From Aureimonas fodinaquatilis (GTDB taxonomy: Bacteria > Pseudomonadota > Alphaproteobacteria > Rhizobiales > Rhizobiaceae): 64,000 nucleotides of DNA. The stretch is from positions 186,001 through 250,000 of the forward strand of contig NZ_VTWH01000005.1 in the NCBI RefSeq assembly GCF_008369445.1, given 5' to 3'. Shown in pieces: positions 1 to 10,786 of this stretch; position 1 is the first letter of the stretch, and every line of letters starts with the position of its first letter. Under the pieces are notes generated by a model. That model was not told where the DNA came from. It ran no database searches and saw nothing but the letters and a program-made list of their open reading frames with translations. The position numbers and the translations under genes are program-made.

Positions 1-231
1 GGCATCAAAACCATGGAAGACTTTGCAGGTTGCGCTGCGGATGATCTGATTGGCTGGACAGAGCGCAAGGACGGTGAAACCAAGAAATTCACCGGCACCC
101 TGTCGGCCTTTGAGCTGAGCCGGGTCGATGCTGAGGCAATGATCATGTATGCGCGGGTCAAGGCGGGCTGGATTGAAGCCCCGACCGAGCCGGTATTGGA
201 CGATGAAGAGGGAGCAGGCGAAGTGGCCTGA
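1..231 (+). CDS. nusA: Transcription termination/antitermination factor NusA, C-terminal end (5' truncated by window)
   Basis: The reading frame is open from base 1 and ends with TGA at 229-231, so only the last 76 residues are present. The sequence GIKTMEDFAGCAADDLIGW followed by an acidic tail matches the last C-terminal helix-hairpin-helix repeat of alphaproteobacterial NusA, which binds RNA polymerase and modulates pausing and termination. It lies 24 bases upstream of the ylxR-like gene and infB, the usual nusA operon order, which supports the call. The in-frame ATG at 13 is internal, not the real start. Confidence 0.9.
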   Translation, partial: GIKTMEDFAGCAADDLIGWTERKDGETKKFTGTLSAFELSRVDAEAMIMYARVKAGWIEAPTEPVLDDEEGAGEVA

Positions 232-255
232 TCGCAGCTTCGCAAGAGAAGGTGC

Positions 256-1020
256 ATGACGTTGGATGAGGATCAGGAATTCGAGGAGGCGGTGGTGAAC
301 GGACGCATGTGCATCCTTTCACGGCAGAGCCTGCCCGCTGAAAGCCTGATCCGGTTTGTGGCAGGGCCGGACGGGGCAGTTGTGCCGGACTTGAAACGGC
401 ATCTGCCCGGGCGCGGTGTCCATGTGGAAGCGCGGCATTCTGCCGTGGCGGAGGCGGCCCGCAAGGGGCTGTTTCGCCGCGGATTGAAGCGGGATGTGAA
501 GACGGGCCCGGAGCTTGCTGATCTGGTGGATATGCTGCTGGCGCGGTCTTGCCTTGGTGCAATGGGGCTTTGCCGCAAGGCAGGACAACTGGTAACAGGT
601 GCCGCCAAGGTAGATGCCACCGTGCGGGGCGGCCATGCGGCGGGTTTGTTGCACGCAGTGGATGGTGCAGCAGATGGTGTGCGAAAACTGGAAAGTGCGG
701 TTCGTGCGGCAGAAATGACGGGCCGGGCTGCAAGAGTGCCGAGTTTCCGATTATTCACATCGGAAGAAATGGATTTGGCACTTGGTGGCATGAATGTGAT
801 ACATGCAGCCATTCTATCCGGTAATGCGGGAACGGCATTGTTGAAGCGCCTTGATGCGCTGGCGAAATTTCGGGGCGTCAGCCCCAACTGTGACGAAGGA
901 ACCGGAGCGCAGGATTCTGGCTCCAACGGCACAGCACACGAACAGACGGGGCATGTAAAACATGCTCGCGGCACGGACGATAGGCGTGGGACGAACCCCG
1001 CGCAGGAAGCGGAAGCGTAA
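256..1020 (+). CDS. RNA-binding protein, YlxR (DUF448) domain fused to an L7Ae/YlxQ-like domain
   Basis: The 254-residue protein has a YlxR-type domain at about residues 16-70 (GRMCILSRQ, then PGRGVHV). A ribosomal L7Ae-like region follows at about 90-205 (LARSCLGAMGLCRKAGQLVTG...). This two-domain nucleoid/RNA-binding protein is standard between nusA and infB in Hyphomicrobiales. The last ~45 residues are hydrophilic, rich in Gly, Thr, His and Arg, and look disordered. The ATG at 256 has the purine-rich sequence AGAGAAGG a few bases upstream. The stop codon directly abuts the infB ATG with no spacer, so translation is probably coupled. The exact molecular role of the family is not settled. 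Confidence 0.88.
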   Translation: MTLDEDQEFEEAVVNGRMCILSRQSLPAESLIRFVAGPDGAVVPDLKRHLPGRGVHVEARHSAVAEAARKGLFRRGLKRDVKTGPELADLVDMLLARSCLGAMGLCRKAGQLVTGAAKVDATVRGGHAAGLLHAVDGAADGVRKLESAVRAAEMTGRAARVPSFRLFTSEEMDLALGGMNVIHAAILSGNAGTALLKRLDALAKFRGVSPNCDEGTGAQDSGSNGTAHEQTGHVKHARGTDDRRGTNPAQEAEA

Positions 1021-4000
1021 ATGAACGATACGAAATCCGGCGACGACAAGACGTTGAGCGTCAACCCGAAGAAGACTCTTTCCCTGAAACCGGGCGGCGT
1101 TCAGCAGGCTACGGTGCGGCAGAACTTCTCGCATGGGCGTAGCAAGAATGTCGTTGTGGAGACGAAAAAGCGCAAATTCTCCAAGCCGGAGGATGCTCGC
1201 CCTGCAGATGATGCGGGAGCGGGGCAGCGTGGCCTGACTCCAGCGCAGGCGCAGGCTTTGGCCAACGCCCAGGTGGAAGATCAGGCAAGAGCGCGCCAGG
1301 CAGCCGAGGCGGTGGCCAAAGAGGCGAAGGCGCAGGAAGAGGTTCTGGCCAAGGCGCAGGAACAGGCTGCACTGGAAGCGGAAAAGGCTGTGGCTGAAAA
1401 GCCAGCCGAACCTGCTCCGGCACCCGCTCCGGTGGCAGAAGCAGCGCCAGCACCGGCTCAGGCCAGTGTTGCGCCGGATGCCGCGCCAGCGAAAGCCGAG
1501 GCACCGCAGCCAGCCGTCAAGGCTCCCGCAGCGCCAGCACCGGTTCAGCCGGCCGCTCCGGTTGCATCGCAGCAGCCCCGCCCGGCAACTCCGCCGCAGC
1601 GTCCCGGTGCGCCGAATCAGGGCAACAACAATCGCGGTGGCCAGTTTAATCGGCCGGGTGGCAATCGTGGTCCAAATAACCGCGACAACAATCGGGACAA
1701 CGGGCGCAATACGCCAGCCCCGGGTGCTCGCCAGCCACGTGGTGCCGTTCTTTCGGACCTGTCGTCCAAGGAAATGGATGCGCGCCGCCGTGCATTGGAG
1801 CTGGCAAAGCAGCGCGAAGTTGAAGATCGTCGACTGTTCCAGGAAGCCGAAGCGCGTCGCGTAGCGGAAGATGAGCGTCGTCGTTCCGAAATGGAAGAGA
1901 GCGAGCGTCGGCAGGCTGAAGAAGCTGCCCGGCTTGAGCTTGAGGCTGTGGCCCGCAAAAAGGCCGAAGAGGATGCGGCTCGCCGCGTTCAGGCCCGGGC
2001 ACAAAATCGCAATCGCAGCACTCCAGCGGCAGCCGAGCCGGTTATTCCTGGCCCACCGCCAGTGGATGACGGTCTTGGCCTTCGTCCGGCAACGCGCACA
2101 GATTTGTCGCGTGGCAGCCGCCGCGCAACCGATGAAGAAGAAAGTGCCCGCGGTCCGGCAGGAGCCCGCCGCCCAACTCGTGGCGGCGCGGGTGCTGCCG
2201 AAGCTGCCAAGCCGGCAAGGTCACGAACCGCTGGCGATGACCGCCGTGGCGGCCGCGTCAACCTTGATCGTGCCTTGTCTGATGACGATTCGCGCGGTCG
2301 CTCCCTTTCGGCGATGCGCCGGCGCCAGGAAAAGTTCAAACGGTCGCAGCAGACCCAGACACGAGAGAAGATTTCTCGCGAGGTTACCATTCCTGAGACC
2401 ATTACCATTCAGGAACTGGCCAACCGTATGTCGGAGCGCTCGGTTGACGTTATCAAGTTCCTGATGGCGCAGAATCAGATGATGAAGCCCAGCGACGTCA
2501 TCGACGCTGATCTGGCAGAACTGATCTCCGGCGAATTTGGCCATACGGTCAAACGCGTTGCCGAGTCGGACGTTGAAGAAGGCTTCTTCAATGTCGCCAA
2601 TGATGAAAGCAAAATGCTTCCAAGGCCGCCGGTTGTGACCATCATGGGTCACGTTGACCACGGCAAGACATCGCTGTTGGACGCCATTCGCAAGACCAGT
2701 GTGGTTTCCGGCGAAGCGGGTGGCATCACCCAGCACATCGGTGCCTATCAGGTTGATCATCACGGGCAGAAGATCTCGTTCATCGACACGCCGGGCCATG
2801 AGGCATTCTCTGCCATGCGTGCACGCGGTGCTCAGGCCACTGACATTGCCATTCTGGTAGTGGCGGCGGATGACAGCGTGATGCCGCAGACAATCGAGTC
2901 CATCAAACACGCCAGAGCGGCTAAAGTGCCGATCATTGTTGCGGTGAACAAGATTGACAAGCCGGCCGCAGACCCGACCAAGGTTCGCACGGCTCTGTTG
3001 CAGCATGACGTGTTCGTGGAATCCATGGGCGGTGAAGTGCTGGACGTCGAGGTCTCGGCCAAAGCGCGGACCAATCTGGACAAACTTCTGGATGCGGTTC
3101 TGCTTCAGGCGGAAATTCTGGAATTGCGCGCCGATCCGACACGCACGGCTGAAGGTGTGGTTATCGAGGCGCAGCTGGACCGTGGTCGCGGCCCGGTCGC
3201 AACAGTTCTGGTTCAGGCCGGTACCCTCAAAACCGGCGACATTCTGGTTGCCGGCAATGAATGGGGCAAGGTGCGCGCGCTGGTTGATGATCAGTCGCGT
3301 CAGGTCAAGGAAGCTGGACCTTCCATGCCGGTAGAAGTGCTGGGCATGCAGGGCACGCCAGGTGCGGGCGACAGATTTGCTGTTGTGCAGAGCGAAGCTC
3401 AGGCACGGCAGATCGCAGAATATCGTCAGCGTCTTGCGCGTGAGAAGGCGGTTGCCAAGTCGGTTGGCCAGCGCGGTTCTCTGGAACAGATGATGAGCCA
3501 GCTTCAGGCCACCGGCCTGAAAGAGTTTCCGCTGGTCATCAAGGGCGACGTTCAGGGCTCCATCGAGGCAATTACGGCTTCTCTGGAAAAGCTCGGGACA
3601 GAAGAAGTTGCGGCCCGCATCGTTCATTCGGGCGCCGGCGCTATCACCGAGTCGGATATTGCACTGGCAGCGGCCTCGAATGCGGCCATCATCGGCTTCA
3701 ATGTTCGTGCCAACACTCAGGCACGGCAGGCGGCAGACCGCGAAGGCATCGAGCTGCGCTATTACAACATCATCTACGATCTGGTGGATGATGTTAAGCA
3801 AGCCATGTCGGGGCTGCTCTCGCCGGAACGGCGCGAGACATTCCTTGGCAATGCGGAGATTCTCGAAGTCTTCCACATCACCAAGGTGGGCAAGGTTGCA
3901 GGTTGCCGCGTTACCGAGGGCAAGGTCGAGCGCGGGGCAGGTGTTCGCCTCATCCGCGACGGTGTTGTCATCCACGAAGGCAAGCTTTCAACCCTCAAGC

Positions 4001-4131
4001 GGTTCAAGGACGAAGTGTCCGAAGTTCCGGGCGGTCAGGAATGCGGTATGGCCTTTGAGCGTTATGACGATTTGCGTCAGGGCGACGTCATTGAATGCTT
4101 CCGCGTAGAGCATGTGGCCCGCACGCTGTAA
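1021..4131 (+). CDS. infB: Translation initiation factor IF-2
   Basis: IF-2 is a GTPase that delivers initiator fMet-tRNA to the 30S subunit. The 1036-residue protein has a long low-complexity N-terminal part rich in Ala, Pro, Glu and Arg (to about residue 450). An IF2_N module follows ([20 protein letters not shown]), then the G domain with G1 GHVDHGKT (about 543-550), G3 DTPGHEAF and G4 NKIDKP, then the C-terminal beta-barrel domains ending in VEHVARTL. The length is typical for alphaproteobacteria, whose N-terminal extension is large. The ATG directly follows the preceding TAA. It is downstream of nusA and upstream of rbfA and truB, as usual. Confidence 0.98.
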   Translation: MNDTKSGDDKTLSVNPKKTLSLKPGGVQQATVRQNFSHGRSKNVVVETKKRKFSKPEDARPADDAGAGQRGLTPAQAQALANAQVEDQARARQAAEAVAKEAKAQEEVLAKAQEQAALEAEKAVAEKPAEPAPAPAPVAEAAPAPAQASVAPDAAPAKAEAPQPAVKAPAAPAPVQPAAPVASQQPRPATPPQRPGAPNQGNNNRGGQFNRPGGNRGPNNRDNNRDNGRNTPAPGARQPRGAVLSDLSSKEMDARRRALELAKQREVEDRRLFQEAEARRVAEDERRRSEMEESERRQAEEAARLELEAVARKKAEEDAARRVQARAQNRNRSTPAAAEPVIPGPPPVDDGLGLRPATRTDLSRGSRRATDEEESARGPAGARRPTRGGAGAAEAAKPARSRTAGDDRRGGRVNLDRALSDDDSRGRSLSAMRRRQEKFKRSQQTQTREKISREVTIPETITIQELANRMSERSVDVIKFLMAQNQMMKPSDVIDADLAELISGEFGHTVKRVAESDVEEGFFNVANDESKMLPRPPVVTIMGHVDHGKTSLLDAIRKTSVVSGEAGGITQHIGAYQVDHHGQKISFIDTPGHEAFSAMRARGAQATDIAILVVAADDSVMPQTIESIKHARAAKVPIIVAVNKIDKPAADPTKVRTALLQHDVFVESMGGEVLDVEVSAKARTNLDKLLDAVLLQAEILELRADPTRTAEGVVIEAQLDRGRGPVATVLVQAGTLKTGDILVAGNEWGKVRALVDDQSRQVKEAGPSMPVEVLGMQGTPGAGDRFAVVQSEAQARQIAEYRQRLAREKAVAKSVGQRGSLEQMMSQLQATGLKEFPLVIKGDVQGSIEAITASLEKLGTEEVAARIVHSGAGAITESDIALAAASNAAIIGFNVRANTQARQAADREGIELRYYNIIYDLVDDVKQAMSGLLSPERRETFLGNAEILEVFHITKVGKVAGCRVTEGKVERGAGVRLIRDGVVIHEGKLSTLKRFKDEVSEVPGGQECGMAFERYDDLRQGDVIECFRVEHVARTL

Positions 4132-4186
4132 GGCGCTGTCAGGCACAGACTCACACTGCGACCCGGCGCCGGGCATTGCAAAGTGC

Positions 4187-4227
4187 TGGATCAATCCCGC
4201 TATTCCATGAAAAGCGGGATTGATCCA
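4187..4227. repeat. Perfect 15-bp inverted repeat (hairpin) between infB and rbfA
   Basis: The arms at 4187-4201 and 4213-4227 are perfectly complementary (left arm TGGATCAATCCCGCT) around an 11-base loop. No T-run follows on either strand, so it is not a canonical intrinsic terminator. It lies in the 133-base infB-rbfA spacer. A stable hairpin at this place could be an RNase III processing or mRNA-stability site; that role is inferred. Confidence 0.8.
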
Positions 4228-4264
4228 CAGCGCGCGCCGTTGTTCATCGTGCAATTGAGATCCT

Positions 4265-4690
4265 ATGGTTCGTAAATCAAACATATCCAAAGAGCCCTCG
4301 CAGCGTCAGTTAAGCGTTGGCGAAAAGGTCAGGCATGCTTTGACTGAAATTCTCCAGCGGGGTGAAATTCGTGATCCGTTGTTGGAGAACGCGGTTGTTT
4401 CGGTCAATCAGGTTAAAATGTCGCCGGATTTGAAGCTGGGAACGGCATTTGTAACGGTGCTTGGCCAGAATGATGTTGCGCCCTTTGTCGATGCACTGAA
4501 CCGCAATCAGCGGTTTCTGCGTGGCCGTATGGCGCCTGCATTGCGCCAGATGAAATATATGCCGGAAATCCGTTTCCGCGCAGACGACAGTTTTGACAAC
4601 TATGCCCGTATCGACGCTTTGCTGCGCTCCCCCGAGGTGGTGCGTGATCTCGACCGCGATGACGAGGACAATGAAGGAGATGCCAGCTAA
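4265..4690 (+). CDS. rbfA: 30S ribosome-binding factor A
   Basis: RbfA is a cold-shock 30S maturation factor with a KH-like fold. The 141-residue protein begins with a basic tail and [27 protein letters not shown], then [23 protein letters not shown] and [20 protein letters not shown], all characteristic of RbfA. The C terminus is acidic ([14 protein letters not shown]). The stop TAA at 4688-4690 shares its last base with the truB ATG (TAATG), so the two genes are translationally coupled. Confidence 0.96.
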   Translation: MVRKSNISKEPSQRQLSVGEKVRHALTEILQRGEIRDPLLENAVVSVNQVKMSPDLKLGTAFVTVLGQNDVAPFVDALNRNQRFLRGRMAPALRQMKYMPEIRFRADDSFDNYARIDALLRSPEVVRDLDRDDEDNEGDAS

Positions 4691-5676
4691 TGGCGCGCCG
4701 CGGTAAGGTGAAAGGTCGTCCGGTTTCCGGCTGGGTTATTCTGGACAAGCCCAGAGGAATGGGCTCCACAGACGCAGTTTCCAAACTGAAATGGCTTTAT
4801 TTTGCGCAGAAGGCGGGGCACGCTGGCACGCTGGACCCGCTGGCCTCGGGCATGCTGCCCATCGCGTTGGGAGATGCGACCAAAACCGTTCCCTATGTTA
4901 TGGACGGGCGCAAGGTCTACCGTTTTACGGTTCGCTGGGGTGCCCAGACATCAACCGATGATACGGAGGGGCCGGTCACCGAATCCAGTGATCTGCGCCC
5001 TTCTGCGGAACAGGTGGAAGCTGTTCTTGGCAACTATACCGGCGAAATCAGTCAGGTTCCGCCCCAATATTCTGCCATCAAGATAGAGGGTGAGCGCGCC
5101 TATGATCTGGCGCGCAGCGGTGAACTTGTGGAAATTGCAGCCCGTACCGTGATGATCTTCCGGTTGGAAATTGTTGCGACACCGGACCATGAAACCACGG
5201 TGTTCGAAGCGGAATGCGGCAAGGGAACTTATGTCCGGTCACTGGCCCGCGACATGGGCCGCGAACTGGGCTGTTTTGGCCACGTGATCGACCTGCGCCG
5301 CTTGTCGGTCGGCTGTTTCGGCGAAGATGACCTCGTAACTCTTGAAGAGTTGGAGCAGGCTGCCGAGGACGGCCGCGAGATCCTTGACGAAAGCTCGCGA
5401 GATGCGGGAGCCAAGGCGCGCGTTATCGACTTTGTGCCGCTGGACGATTATCTGCTGGCACCGGCAGCCGCATTGGCCGACCTTTATGAGGTTAATCTGT
5501 CCGAAGACCAGTCGGCCAGAGTTCTTGCAGGAAATCCCGTTTTGCTGCGTGGACGCGATGCACCGGCCTTTTGCGAAGAAGCCTTTGCCACCGGCCATGG
5601 GCGCCTGGTGGCCATCGGATCCATTGAGCAGGGCTCGTTTCACCCTCGTCGGGTTTTCAACGGCAAAAGCTCATGA
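4690..5676 (+). CDS. truB: tRNA pseudouridine(55) synthase TruB
   Basis: TruB makes pseudouridine 55 in the T-loop of tRNAs. The 328-residue protein has the N-terminal motif [17 protein letters not shown] and the catalytic box [11 protein letters not shown], in which Asp49 is the nucleophile. It also has [20 protein letters not shown] and [12 protein letters not shown]. The C-terminal part contains a longer insertion and a PUA-like tail. The start overlaps the rbfA stop by one base. The gene belongs to the nusA-infB-rbfA-truB operon and is followed by a leader region and rpsO. Confidence 0.97.
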   Translation: MARRGKVKGRPVSGWVILDKPRGMGSTDAVSKLKWLYFAQKAGHAGTLDPLASGMLPIALGDATKTVPYVMDGRKVYRFTVRWGAQTSTDDTEGPVTESSDLRPSAEQVEAVLGNYTGEISQVPPQYSAIKIEGERAYDLARSGELVEIAARTVMIFRLEIVATPDHETTVFEAECGKGTYVRSLARDMGRELGCFGHVIDLRRLSVGCFGEDDLVTLEELEQAAEDGREILDESSRDAGAKARVIDFVPLDDYLLAPAAALADLYEVNLSEDQSARVLAGNPVLLRGRDAPAFCEEAFATGHGRLVAIGSIEQGSFHPRRVFNGKSS

Positions 5677-5683
5677 AATTGCG

Positions 5684-5715
5684 GCGTTTTGGCAAGCCAA
5701 CAACTGCCAAAATGC
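5684..5715 (+). promoter_or_regulatory. Hairpin in the truB-rpsO spacer (possible rpsO leader element)
   Basis: The arms 5684-5694 and 5705-5715 pair over 11 positions with one G-U wobble (centred on TTTTGGCA / TGCCAAAA), with a 10-base loop. No T-tract follows. The 182-base spacer also holds GC-rich self-complementary sequence near 5807-5825. Ribosomal protein S15 autoregulates through leader RNA structures in several bacterial groups, so this spacer is a candidate. No experimental support is visible in the sequence. Confidence 0.4.
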
Positions 5716-5858
5716 TTCAGGGTGGTATTTGCGAGTCAATTGCCGTATATGCCGCCCATCATCGCACGCAGATTTTCGGTGCGGTGCAGCCGACCCACGC
5801 TGGACGACATCCCGGCGGCGGGTGTCCTTACCCTCTGACGTGAAGAAAGGGATATACG

Positions 5859-6128
5859 ATGTCGATTACGCCTGAACGTAAGGCCGAAATTCTGAAGGAC
5901 TATGCAACCAAGGAAGGCGACACTGGTTCGCCGGAAGTGCAGGTTGCCCTGTTGTCTGAACGGATTTCCAACCTGACCGGACATTTCAAGGACCACAAGA
6001 AAGACAACCACTCCCGTCGTGGCCTTTTGAAAATGGTTTCGCAGCGTCGCCGCCTTCTCGACTATTTGAAGGACCGCGAAACAGAGCGCTATCAGGCGCT
6101 TATTTCGCGTCTCGGCCTACGCCGCTAA
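5859..6128 (+). CDS. rpsO: 30S ribosomal protein S15 (uS15)
   Basis: The 89-residue protein has the full S15 signature: [15 protein letters not shown], then [35 protein letters not shown] and a C-terminal [27 protein letters not shown]. It binds 16S rRNA helices in the 30S platform. A strong ribosome-binding site (AAGAAAGGG) precedes the ATG. A perfect intrinsic terminator follows within 10 bases. It lies between truB and pnp, the conserved order in most proteobacteria. Confidence 0.98.
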   Translation: MSITPERKAEILKDYATKEGDTGSPEVQVALLSERISNLTGHFKDHKKDNHSRRGLLKMVSQRRRLLDYLKDRETERYQALISRLGLRR

Positions 6129-6133
6129 CACTG

Positions 6134-6171
6134 ATTTGCGCTGCTGGAGTGATCTTGCAGCGCAAATTTTT
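6134..6171 (+). terminator. Rho-independent terminator of rpsO
   Basis: A perfect 11-bp stem (6134-6144 with 6157-6167, arm ATTTGCGCTGC) with a 12-base loop is followed by a run of T ending at 6171. It starts six bases after the rpsO stop codon. Confidence 0.88.
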
Positions 6172-6403
6172 ATGGGGGGAGAGCCGGCCTGCGTGCCGCT
6201 GTTCCCTGACATTCAGACGCTTCAGACAAAAGCGTCATCCCCCGGCTGAACCAACGATGGACAGCCGATGAGCCGACGCTCATGGGGCAGGATTGCCGGA
6301 TGCTTCTGTTTGGCGGAAGCCTCCTGTCGTCTTGCCCGTGTGCGTTTTATCTGACGAAACGTCGCAGCGTGCACAGCACGCGCGGCAGACAAGAGAGAAA
6401 CCT
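6172..6403 (+). promoter_or_regulatory. pnp leader region with small hairpins
   Basis: This 230-base untranslated stretch separates the rpsO terminator from pnp, so pnp must have its own promoter here or depend on readthrough. It contains short perfect stems: GACGCTT / AAGCGTC near 6216-6236 and GCGTGC / GCACGC near 6367-6381. In enterobacteria the pnp leader is an RNase III and PNPase autoregulation site. Such a role is plausible but unproven. No convincing -35/-10 pair was identified. Confidence 0.35.
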
Positions 6404-8536
6404 ATGTTCAACACCCATAAAGTGGAGATTGAATGGGCGGGTCGCCCGCTGACGCTGGAAACCGGTAAGGTTGCCCGTCAGGCGGATGCCGCTATCGTCG
6501 CAACTTATGGCGAAACTGTCGTTCTGGCGACGGTTGTGTCGGCCAAGGCCCCTAAGGCGGGCTTCGACTTTTTCCCCCTGACAGTGAACTATCAGGAAAA
6601 GGCTTTCGCAGCCGGTCGCATTCCAGGCGGCTATTTCAAGCGCGAAGGTCGCCCTTCTGAAAAGGAAACGCTGGTATCGCGGTTGATCGACCGTCCGATC
6701 CGGCCGCTCTTTGCTGAAGGCTACAAGAACGACACGCAGGTTGTTGTCACCGTTCTTCAGCACGATCTGGAAAATGATCCGGACGTCCTGGCAATGGTTG
6801 CCGTTTCTGCCGCGCTGACACTTTCCGGTGTGCCTTTCATGGGTCCAATCGGCGGTGCGCGCGTTGGCTACATCAATGGTGAGTTCAAGCTGAACCCACA
6901 TATTGACGAGATGGTTGAGTCCAAGCTTGACCTGGTGGTTGCCGGCACTCAGGACGCGGTGCTGATGGTTGAGTCCGAAGCGCAGGAACTGGACGAAGCC
7001 ACAATGCTGGGCGCGGTGATGTTTGGCCACAAGGGCTTCCAGCCGGTGATTGACGCTATCATCAAGCTGGCCGAACACGCCGCCAAGGAGCCGCGTGAGC
7101 ACAATGCTCCCGATTTCAGCGCGCTGGAAGGCGAAATGCTGAAGCTGGTCGAGGGCGAACTGCGCGATGCCTACAAGAACACTGACAAGCAGGCCCGTTA
7201 CGCCGCTGTTGATGCGGTCAAGGCAAAGGTTCTGGCGCATTTCCTTCCAGAAGGCGTAGAAGCTCCTGCGCATTCGAAAGAAGATGTCGGCTCGGTCTTC
7301 AAGGAATTGCAGGCCAAGATTGTTCGCTGGAACATTCTGGACACGCAAAGCCGCATCGATGGCCGCAACCTTTCAACTGTGCGTGCAATTGTTTCGGAAG
7401 CGGGCGTTCTGCCACGCACTCACGGCTCGGCGCTGTTCACCCGCGGTGAAACACAGGCGCTGGTCGTCGCTACGCTGGGCACCGGTGAAGATGAGCAGTA
7501 TGTTGACTCGCTCACCGGCACCTACAAGGAAACCTTCCTGCTGCACTACAACTTCCCGCCATATTCGGTGGGTGAAACCGGGCGCATGGGTTCGCCAGGT
7601 CGCCGCGAAATCGGCCATGGCAAACTGGCATGGCGCGCTATTCGCCCGATGCTGCCAGCCAAGGAAGCCTTCCCTTATACATTGCGGGTTGTTTCCGAAA
7701 TCACGGAATCCAACGGTTCATCTTCCATGGCAACGGTTTGCGGTGCGTCGCTGGCCTTGATGGATGCGGGCGTTCCTCTGGGCCGTCCGGTTGCCGGTAT
7801 CGCCATGGGTCTGATCAAGGAAGGCGAGCGCTACGCGGTTCTTTCCGACATTCTGGGTGACGAAGATCACCTCGGCGATATGGATTTCAAGGTTGCCGGT
7901 ACGGATCAGGGCATCACATCCCTGCAGATGGACATCAAGATCCAGGGCATCACCGAAGAAATCATGCAGATTGCTTTGGATCAGGCCAAGGATGGTCGTA
8001 TCTACATTCTGGGTGAAATGTCCAAGGCGCTTTCCGAAAGCCGTTCCGAGCTGGGTGAGTTTGCGCCGCGCATTGAAGTCATGCAGATCCCGACCGACAA
8101 GATCCGTGATGTTATCGGTTCGGGCGGCAAGGTCATTCGCGAGATTGTCGAGAAGACCGGCGCCAAGATCAATATTGAAGACGATGGCACAGTGAAGATT
8201 GCTTCTTCTTCCGGCAAGGAAATCGAAGCTGCCCGCAAGTGGATTCACTCCATCGTTGCCGAGCCTGAAGTTGGCGAAATCTACGAAGGCACCGTGGTCA
8301 AGACTGTTGAGTTTGGCGCATTCGTCAACTTCTTCGGTTCACGCGATGGTCTGGTGCATATCAGCCAGCTTGGAGCCGAGCGTGTTGCCAAGACCACTGA
8401 TGTCGTCAAGGAAGGCGACAAGGTGTGGGTCAAGCTCATGGGCTTTGATGAGCGCGGCAAGGTTCGTCTGTCGATGAAGGTTGTTGATCAGGCCACTGGT
8501 CAGGAAGTTAAGGCATCGGCAGAAGACGCTGCCTGA
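6404..8536 (+). CDS. pnp: Polyribonucleotide nucleotidyltransferase (PNPase)
   Basis: PNPase is a phosphorolytic 3'-5' exoribonuclease and degradosome component. The 710-residue protein starts [22 protein letters not shown]. It has two RNase PH-like domains (the first including [21 protein letters not shown], the second around residues 320-550 including [17 protein letters not shown]). A KH domain ([15 protein letters not shown]) and an S1 domain ([19 protein letters not shown]) follow. The frame is open further upstream to 6293, but the ATG at 6404 is preceded by AAGAGAGAAA and matches family N termini, so it was chosen. Tandem terminators follow the gene. Confidence 0.98.
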   Translation: MFNTHKVEIEWAGRPLTLETGKVARQADAAIVATYGETVVLATVVSAKAPKAGFDFFPLTVNYQEKAFAAGRIPGGYFKREGRPSEKETLVSRLIDRPIRPLFAEGYKNDTQVVVTVLQHDLENDPDVLAMVAVSAALTLSGVPFMGPIGGARVGYINGEFKLNPHIDEMVESKLDLVVAGTQDAVLMVESEAQELDEATMLGAVMFGHKGFQPVIDAIIKLAEHAAKEPREHNAPDFSALEGEMLKLVEGELRDAYKNTDKQARYAAVDAVKAKVLAHFLPEGVEAPAHSKEDVGSVFKELQAKIVRWNILDTQSRIDGRNLSTVRAIVSEAGVLPRTHGSALFTRGETQALVVATLGTGEDEQYVDSLTGTYKETFLLHYNFPPYSVGETGRMGSPGRREIGHGKLAWRAIRPMLPAKEAFPYTLRVVSEITESNGSSSMATVCGASLALMDAGVPLGRPVAGIAMGLIKEGERYAVLSDILGDEDHLGDMDFKVAGTDQGITSLQMDIKIQGITEEIMQIALDQAKDGRIYILGEMSKALSESRSELGEFAPRIEVMQIPTDKIRDVIGSGGKVIREIVEKTGAKINIEDDGTVKIASSSGKEIEAARKWIHSIVAEPEVGEIYEGTVVKTVEFGAFVNFFGSRDGLVHISQLGAERVAKTTDVVKEGDKVWVKLMGFDERGKVRLSMKVVDQATGQEVKASAEDAA

Positions 8537-8556
8537 TCAGGTTGTCGACGATTAAA

Positions 8557-8621
8557 AAGGCCGGGATCGCACCCGGCCTTGCAAACTGTAAAACCTCTGG
8601 CGCAATCCGGAGGTTTTTTTT
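8557..8621 (+). terminator. Tandem intrinsic terminators after pnp
   Basis: The first hairpin is a perfect 9-bp stem, AAGGCCGGG (8557-8565) with CCCGGCCTT (8572-8580). The second pairs 8591-8600 with 8607-8616 through one G-U wobble and runs into eight T residues (8614-8621). The convergent tlpA gene ends at 8645, so the site probably also limits readthrough from the other strand. Confidence 0.9.
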
Positions 8622-8644
8622 GATTCATCAGGTGTTCGGTCTGA

Positions 8645-9316
8645 TCACAGCATAAACGCATTGATCAGCGACTTGGCGTCAGGGCTGGCCCATTCTGCTG
8701 GCCCATTCATGGCTGCGCGCGCGCAGCCTTCCTCATCCACCAGAAATGTGACCGGCATGCCAAAAGCAATGCCGTTGCTTTTCAAGGTGTTGAACAGCTC
8801 CAGAGTCTCATCGCGATACAGCGGCATATGGGTCAGATCATATTCACGATAAAATTCAGCCGGCTTATCGGTTTTGCCAAGATCGATATTGATTGGCACT
8901 ACGGCAAAGCGGTCGCTGCCCTCTTCCGCCTCCAACTGGTCAAGAACCGGCATTTCGGCGCGGCACGGTGCGCACCATGTGGCCCAGATATTGACGAGCA
9001 GCGTTTTGCCGCGCAAATCGCCCAAGGTCATGGGCTCGCCTTCAGCGGATTGAAAGGCCAGAGCCGTTGCGTCAAATGGCCGATCCAGCGCCAGCATGGC
9101 GGCAACCTCGCCACGCGCCGAAGCGTTGACCCGTTCATTTAAATTGTTGTTGAGCGGGCAGCTGTCAGCAACTTCGTTGCCAGACCGGCTCTCTATCACG
9201 TATACGCCGAGTGCACCGGCCGCAATGCCGCCAAGCAACGCCAACAGGCCAAAACGCAGCATGGAGCGGCTTTTGGGTTTAGCTGGGGTTGACGGCGGGG
9301 TTTGCGGATCGGACAT
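8645..9316 (-). CDS. tlpA: TlpA-type membrane-anchored thioredoxin-like protein
   Basis: The 223-residue protein has a Pro/Lys-rich N terminus and one transmembrane anchor (about residues 20-41, LRFGLLALLGGIAAGALGVYVI). A periplasmic thioredoxin fold follows with active site WATWCAPCRAEMP (Cys115, Cys118) and a cis-Pro region GMPVTFLVD. TlpA-type proteins reduce periplasmic thiols, classically for cytochrome oxidase assembly. The ATG at 9316 was preferred over the TTG nine bases upstream because AAAAGG is well spaced from it. The gene is divergent from argH, a common arrangement in Hyphomicrobiales. Confidence 0.9.
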   Translation of the reverse strand: MSDPQTPPSTPAKPKSRSMLRFGLLALLGGIAAGALGVYVIESRSGNEVADSCPLNNNLNERVNASARGEVAAMLALDRPFDATALAFQSAEGEPMTLGDLRGKTLLVNIWATWCAPCRAEMPVLDQLEAEEGSDRFAVVPINIDLGKTDKPAEFYREYDLTHMPLYRDETLELFNTLKSNGIAFGMPVTFLVDEEGCARAAMNGPAEWASPDAKSLINAFML

Positions 9317-9354
9317 AGCGAACAACCTTTTGACAGCATTGGCCGGAGGCCGGA

Positions 9355-10749
9355 ATGACCAGGAAGCCTGGCAATGAAATGTGGGGCGGCCGGTTCGCTC
9401 AGGGACCGGACGCGATTATGGAAGGCATCAACGCTTCCATAGATTTTGACAAGAGGCTTTATCGTGAAGATATCGCCGGGTCATTGGCTCACGCTGCCAT
9501 GCTGGCAGAAAATGGCATAATTTCGAAAGAGGATGAGGTTTCGATCCGTGAGGGGTTGGAAACCATCCGCTCTGAAATTGATAGTGGTGCGTTCAGTTTC
9601 TCGCGTGAACGTGAAGACATTCACATGAATATTGAGGCGAGGCTGGCCGAGTTGATTGGTCCGGCAGCGGGCCGTCTGCATACGGCGCGCTCACGCAATG
9701 ATCAGGTTGCTGTCGATTTCCGGCTTTATGTGAAATCCGCCCTGGTGGATGTTGATGCCGCGCTGACGGACCTGATCGAAGCGCTGCTGACTCGGGCGCA
9801 AGAGCATGCAGGCACGGTTATGCCGGGCTTTACGCATTTGCAGGCAGCCCAACCGGTAACATTTGGACATCACTGCCTGGCCTATGTGGAAATGGCTGCT
9901 CGCGACCGCTCCCGTGCGCGGGATGCGTTGCGCCGCATGGATGAGTCGCCTTTGGGCGCCGCGGCGCTGGCTGGCACCGGCTTTCCGATTGATCGCCACC
10001 GCACGGCAACGGAACTGGGGTTTCGCGAGCCGACCCGCAATTCGCTGGATTCGGTTTCCGATCGGGATTTTGCCATTGAGTTTCTGGCGGTGGCAGCGAT
10101 GACAGCAATGCATCTTTCCCGTCTGGCGGAAGAAATCGTCATCTGGTCGACGCCGCAGTTCAGTTTTGTGCAGCTCTCCGATGCGTTTTCAACCGGCTCG
10201 TCCATCATGCCGCAGAAGAAAAATCCTGACGCAGCGGAACTGGTGCGCGCCAAAACCGGGCGCATCAATGGCTCGCTTGTGTCGCTTTTGACGGTGATGA
10301 AGGGGCTGCCGCTGTCTTATTCCAAAGACATGCAGGAAGACAAAGAGCAGGTGTTCGATACGGTTGATTCGTTAAGCCTGGCCCTGGCGGCCATGACCGG
10401 CATGGTCAAGGATATGGCAATCAATGCGGACAAGATGCGCGCCGCGGCAGGCGCCGGCTTTTCCACCGCCACCGATCTGGCAGATTTTCTGGTGCGACAG
10501 GCTGGATTGCCGTTCCGGGAGGCGCACCATGTGACGGGGCGTGTGGTGGCTTTGGCCGAATCGCGCAAAGTGGCTCTGGAAGATTTGCCACTGGCAGACT
10601 TGCAGGCCATTGACGTAAGGCTGACGGATGAAGTGTACAGTGTGCTATCTGTCGACGCATCGGTAGCCAGCCGCAAAAGTTTTGGCGGCACGGCACCGGA
10701 AAATGTTGTGAGGCAGATTGCATATTGGCGGAATAGGCTGGCTGAGTAG
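9355..10749 (+). CDS. argH: Argininosuccinate lyase
   Basis: ArgH cleaves argininosuccinate to arginine and fumarate, the last step of arginine synthesis. The 464-residue protein begins [28 protein letters not shown] after a short extension. It contains [33 protein letters not shown] and the fumarase/aspartase signature [12 protein letters not shown]. The ATG at 9355 has GGAGG five bases upstream. It is divergent from tlpA and followed by a small lipoprotein and lysA. Confidence 0.97.
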   Translation: MTRKPGNEMWGGRFAQGPDAIMEGINASIDFDKRLYREDIAGSLAHAAMLAENGIISKEDEVSIREGLETIRSEIDSGAFSFSREREDIHMNIEARLAELIGPAAGRLHTARSRNDQVAVDFRLYVKSALVDVDAALTDLIEALLTRAQEHAGTVMPGFTHLQAAQPVTFGHHCLAYVEMAARDRSRARDALRRMDESPLGAAALAGTGFPIDRHRTATELGFREPTRNSLDSVSDRDFAIEFLAVAAMTAMHLSRLAEEIVIWSTPQFSFVQLSDAFSTGSSIMPQKKNPDAAELVRAKTGRINGSLVSLLTVMKGLPLSYSKDMQEDKEQVFDTVDSLSLALAAMTGMVKDMAINADKMRAAAGAGFSTATDLADFLVRQAGLPFREAHHVTGRVVALAESRKVALEDLPLADLQAIDVRLTDEVYSVLSVDASVASRKSFGGTAPENVVRQIAYWRNRLAE

Positions 10750-10786
10750 ATAGCCGCGCAATTCCAGTAAAGAAAAGGCGGAGTTG

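Noticed and set aside
2221-3975. 584-codon open frame on the minus strand opposite infB
   Set aside because: It lies wholly inside the confirmed infB gene, has no family-like motif or ribosome-binding site, and reflects the codon pattern of the opposite strand.
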